From Pseudomonas sp. FEN (GTDB taxonomy: Bacteria; Pseudomonadota; Gammaproteobacteria; Pseudomonadales; Pseudomonadaceae), in NCBI RefSeq assembly GCF_904067045.1, contig NZ_CAJFDC010000036.1, positions 681,001 to 745,000 on the forward strand: a DNA stretch of 64,000 nucleotides. Reading direction: 5' to 3'. Position numbers and translations under genes: made by a program. The notes beneath the pieces are model-generated. The model saw only the letters and a list, made by a program, of their open reading frames with translations, ran no database searches and was not told the origin of the DNA. Below are positions 61,331 through 64,000 of this stretch, piece after piece. Numbering within the stretch: the first letter of the stretch is position 1; each line of letters opens with the position of its first letter.

Positions 61331-61360
61331 TTGACCGCTTTTCTAGGAGAAGCGGATAAT
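61331..61360 (+). promoter_or_regulatory. erpA promoter with embedded palindrome
   Basis: TTGACC (61331-61336), 18-nt spacer, GATAAT (61355-61360): a good sigma-70 promoter about 48 nt before the erpA ATG. The inverted repeat CCGCTT (61335-61340) / AAGCGG (61350-61355) spans the spacer, exactly where a repressor would block polymerase. Confidence 0.6.
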
Positions 61361-61407
61361 GCCCGTCATCACGCATTATGGCGGCGTAGCGCCGGGAGAT
61401 AGTCAGC

Positions 61408-61758
61408 ATGAGCGTCGAATCCTTCACCCCCACGGCTTTGCAATTCACCCACGGTGCTGCGCACAAGGTGAAGAGCCTGGTCGATGAAGAGGGCAATGAT
61501 CGCTTGAAGTTGCGCGTATTCGTTACGGGCGGCGGTTGTTCAGGGTTTCAATACGGTTTCACCTTCGATGAAGAAGTGGCCGATGATGACACCATCGTCG
61601 AGCGCGAAGGCGTCAGCCTGGTGGTCGATCCGATGAGCTTCCAGTACCTGGCGGGTGCCGAGGTGGATTACCAGGAAGGCCTGGAAGGCTCGCGTTTCGT
61701 GATCAAGAACCCGAATGCCACCACGACCTGTGGTTGCGGGTCGTCGTTCTCGATCTGA
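61408..61758 (+). CDS. erpA: Iron-sulfur cluster insertion protein ErpA
   Basis: 116 aa A-type carrier with the three invariant cysteines: VTGGGCSGFQYGF and TTTCGCGSSFSI. It receives an Fe-S cluster and passes it to target enzymes such as those of isoprenoid synthesis. GGGAGA is 8 nt before the ATG. Confidence 0.96.
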   Translation: MSVESFTPTALQFTHGAAHKVKSLVDEEGNDRLKLRVFVTGGGCSGFQYGFTFDEEVADDDTIVEREGVSLVVDPMSFQYLAGAEVDYQEGLEGSRFVIKNPNATTTCGCGSSFSI

Positions 61759-61781
61759 TCATCGTTTGCGCTTTACCCTTG

Positions 61782-61805
61782 ACGCCGCGAGTTTCGCGGC
61801 GTTTT
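61782..61805 (+). terminator. erpA terminator
   Basis: ACGCCGCGA (61782-61790) and TCGCGGCGT (61794-61802) form a perfect stem with GTT loop, followed by TTT. It lies 23 nt after the erpA stop and just before the convergent anmK stop. Confidence 0.88.
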
Positions 61806-61813
61806 GCTGTCTG

Positions 61814-62902
61814 TCAGGCGGGGTAGATCGCCCCCAGCACTCGCAGGCCGCGTGCGCCGGTGACGCTGGGGCGGTTGGCTTCCACGCCCTCAAGGCAGCA
61901 GTGGGCCAGCCAGGCAAAGGCCATGGCTTCGACCCAGTCGGGGTCCACGCCATGGCTGGCGGTGCTGGCTACCCGCGCGTCGGGCAGTAGTTGGCCCAGT
62001 CGCGCCATCAGCGTGGCGTTATGGGCGCCCCCGCCGCATACCAGCAGTTCTTCGGTATTCTCCTGGGCTGCCGTCAGTGACTCGACGATGGTCCGGGCGC
62101 TGAGTTCGAGCAAGGTGGCCTGGATGTCCGCGGCCGCCAGAGTGGGGAGGCGACTCAGGTGGCGCTTCAACCAGGTCAGGTTGAACACCTCCCGCCCGGT
62201 GCTTTTCGGGCCCTTGGTCTGGAAAAACGGATCACTGAGCAGCGCCTGCAGCAGTGCGGGCTCGACCTGGCCGCTGGCCGCCCATTGGCCGCTGCGGTCG
62301 TAGGGTTCGTTGCGCTGATCCTGGATCCAGGCATCGAGCAGTACGTTGCCAGGGCCGCAGTCGAAGCCGGATACCGCCTGGCCTGGTTCGATCAGGCTCA
62401 GATTGCTGAAGCCGCCGACATTCAGCACGGCGCGCTGCCCCTTGTGCTCTTTGAACAGCGCCTCATGGAAAGCTGGAACCAGCGGGGCGCCCTGGCCGCC
62501 GGCCGCCACATCGCGGCGGCGGAAGTCGCCGACGACGGTGATGCCGGTCAGTTCCGCGAGCAGGGCCGGGTTGCCGATCTGCACGGTAAAGCCACGCGCC
62601 GGTTCGTGGCGAATAGTCTGGCCGTGGCTGCCGATGGCCCGAATGGCCTCGGGGTCGAGTTGCTGCTGCTCCAGCAGGGTGTTGATACCCTGGGCGGCCA
62701 GGGTTACCCAGTTCTGCTCGGCGATGGCGGCCCGGGCAATTTCGTCGGGACCGCTGGCGCACAGGCCGAGCAGTTCCGCGCGCAAGGTCTCGGGCATGGG
62801 AATGTAGTGGCTGGCCAGCAGCCGGATGGAGCCGTCGAGCGCTACCAGGGCAATGTCCAGCCCATCAAGACTGGTTCCGGACATCACACCTATGTAGAGC
62901 AT
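61814..62902 (-). CDS. anmK: Anhydro-N-acetylmuramic acid kinase AnmK
   Basis: 362 aa. ASKHA-fold N-terminus YIGVMSGTSLDGLDIALV, GSHGQTIRH, NVGGFSNLSLI, FDCGPGNVLLDAWI and ELLVCGGGAHNATLM. It phosphorylates and opens 1,6-anhydro-MurNAc from recycled peptidoglycan to MurNAc-6-phosphate. It starts 6 nt after the stop of the M23 peptidase gene upstream. Confidence 0.96.
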   Translation of the reverse strand: MLYIGVMSGTSLDGLDIALVALDGSIRLLASHYIPMPETLRAELLGLCASGPDEIARAAIAEQNWVTLAAQGINTLLEQQQLDPEAIRAIGSHGQTIRHEPARGFTVQIGNPALLAELTGITVVGDFRRRDVAAGGQGAPLVPAFHEALFKEHKGQRAVLNVGGFSNLSLIEPGQAVSGFDCGPGNVLLDAWIQDQRNEPYDRSGQWAASGQVEPALLQALLSDPFFQTKGPKSTGREVFNLTWLKRHLSRLPTLAAADIQATLLELSARTIVESLTAAQENTEELLVCGGGAHNATLMARLGQLLPDARVASTASHGVDPDWVEAMAFAWLAHCCLEGVEANRPSVTGARGLRVLGAIYPA

Positions 62903-62908
62903 GGTTGT

Positions 62909-64000
62909 TTACCGTTTGGCCGAGGCGACTTTGCTGGACTTTTCCTGATTCATGCGTGCCATCAGCGGCTGGCTCTGTTGCAGGAAGCGGGCGCGTTCGG
63001 ATTTGGCGATCGGATCGGCCATGGGCAGTTTCTGGCCCAGTGGGTCGACGTGTACGCCATTGACCTGGAACTCGTAGTGCAAGTGCGGGCCGGTCGACAG
63101 GCCGGTAGTGCCGATATAGCCAATGACCTGGCCCTGCTTGACGTTGCTGCCGGTCTTGACGCCCTTGGCAAAGCCCTGCATGTGACCGTAGAGGGTCCGG
63201 TAGGTATTGCCGTGCTGGATGATCACCGTGTTGCCGTAGCCGCCGCGACGACCGGCCAGCAGCACCTTGCCGTCGCCGGCGGCCTTGATCGGCGTGCCAC
63301 GAGGCGCCGCGTAGTCGACGCCTTTGTGGGCGCGGATCTTGTTCAGGATCGGGTGCTTGCGGCCCATGGAAAAGCGCGAGCTGATGCGGGCGAAATCCAC
63401 GGGGGTGCGGATAAAGGCTTTGCGCATGCTGTTGCCGTCGGCGGTGTAGTAGCTGCTGGAGCCCTGTTTATTGGTGTAGCGCACGGCAGTGTAGGTCTTG
63501 CCACGATTGGTGAAGCGTGCGGAGAGGATATTGCCGGTGCCGACGGTCTTGCCGTTGACCACTTTCTGCTCGTAGATCACCTCGAATTCGTCGCCGGGAC
63601 GGATGTCCTGGGCGAAGTCGATGTCGTAGCCGAACACATGGGCCATTTCGCGGGTCAGGCTGTGGGGCATGCCGGCGCGCTGGGCGGAAAGCGACAGCGA
63701 GCTGTTGATCACGCCGTGCACATAGGCGGAGCGTACCACTGGCTGGCTGACTACGCGGTTGAAGGTGAAGCCTTTCGGACCCTTGGTCAGGGTGATGGTC
63801 TCAAGGTCGCTGACCTTGCTGTGCAGGTTGGTCAGTTGGCCGTCGGGGTTCAGTTCGAACTCCAGCACCTGGCCATGCTTGAGCTGGGAAAACTGCTTGG
63901 CTTGTTTATCGCTGGCCAGGACCTCATGTACCGATGCCGCCGGCAAACCGACCTTCTCGAACAGCGTGGAGAGGGTATCGCCCCGGGCTACGGTGACCTC
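62909..64000 (-). CDS. M23 peptidoglycan endopeptidase (MepM-like), 5' end outside window
   Basis: The frame is open to the window edge, so only about 363 C-terminal residues are seen. The edge carries a LysM/OapA-like part (VARGDTLSTLFEKVGL). The C-terminal peptidase domain has KGVDYAAPRGTPIKAAGDGKV (metal His and Asp) and HLHYEFQVNGVHVDP (HxH). Zinc endopeptidases of this type cut peptide cross-links to let the wall expand. Neighbour anmK salvages the sugar products of wall turnover. Confidence 0.92.
   Translation of the reverse strand, partial: EVTVARGDTLSTLFEKVGLPAASVHEVLASDKQAKQFSQLKHGQVLEFELNPDGQLTNLHSKVSDLETITLTKGPKGFTFNRVVSQPVVRSAYVHGVINSSLSLSAQRAGMPHSLTREMAHVFGYDIDFAQDIRPGDEFEVIYEQKVVNGKTVGTGNILSARFTNRGKTYTAVRYTNKQGSSSYYTADGNSMRKAFIRTPVDFARISSRFSMGRKHPILNKIRAHKGVDYAAPRGTPIKAAGDGKVLLAGRRGGYGNTVIIQHGNTYRTLYGHMQGFAKGVKTGSNVKQGQVIGYIGTTGLSTGPHLHYEFQVNGVHVDPLGQKLPMADPIAKSERARFLQQSQPLMARMNQEKSSKVASAKR

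Overview
The window is chromosomal DNA of a Pseudomonas, most probably of the P. fluorescens group. The evidence is high GC, core gene order close to the P. aeruginosa PA0575-PA0667 block as I remember it, and dispersed GTAGGAGC..GCTCCTAC and GAGCTTGCTCGCGA palindromic repeats. No insertion sequence, CRISPR array or intact prophage is visible, and almost all of it is conserved core genome.

Layout: 0-3.2 kb holds lysine catabolism (davB-davA) and an Lrp-type regulator. 3.2-8.1 kb is a small accessory patch: a Fic protein with twin palindromic operators, a DUF3077-type gene with an elaborate leader and an apparent frameshift, a relB antitoxin with a broken relE, and an HBM-type chemoreceptor. 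It ends at tRNA-Ile2. 8.2-17.6 kb has the c-di-GMP protein RmcA and the macromolecular synthesis operon rpsU-dnaG-rpoD with divergent tsaD. 17.6-20.6 kb has plsY, folB, folK and cca. 20.7-25.6 kb is the stress operon prkA-yeaH-ycgB. 25.9-33.6 kb is the envelope and housekeeping operon lptD-surA-pdxA-rsmA-apaG-apaH, with glpE. 33.7-36.1 kb is amgK-murU-djlA. 37.4-45.3 kb is the agtSR two-component system and the agtABCD transporter for 5-aminovalerate/GABA. 45.5-53.7 kb has an iron-type alcohol dehydrogenase, rpe-gph, and trpE-G-D-C as one contiguous cluster, a lipoate-ligase-like gene and vfr. 53.9-64 kb has osmC-like, speD, coq7, HIT, SDR, DUF805, nitronate monooxygenase, hemJ, argC, erpA, anmK and an M23 peptidase that runs off the end.

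Two themes link distant genes. DavB and DavA make 5-aminovalerate from lysine, and the agt system is the known uptake system for that compound in P. aeruginosa. AmgK, MurU, AnmK and the M23 peptidase all handle peptidoglycan or its recycled sugars, and AgtR has been linked in P. aeruginosa to sensing peptidoglycan fragments.

The best leads are regulatory. A terminator hairpin contains the Shine-Dalgarno sequence of cca. The 3' end of gph doubles as a probable trp attenuator leader peptide. The DUF3077 leader has mutually exclusive hairpins and an upstream ORF. Twin 29-bp palindromes precede fic. A large intercistronic hairpin and an interspersed repeat sit inside the agt operon. Family names come from recognised sequence motifs and remembered synteny; no database search was possible.
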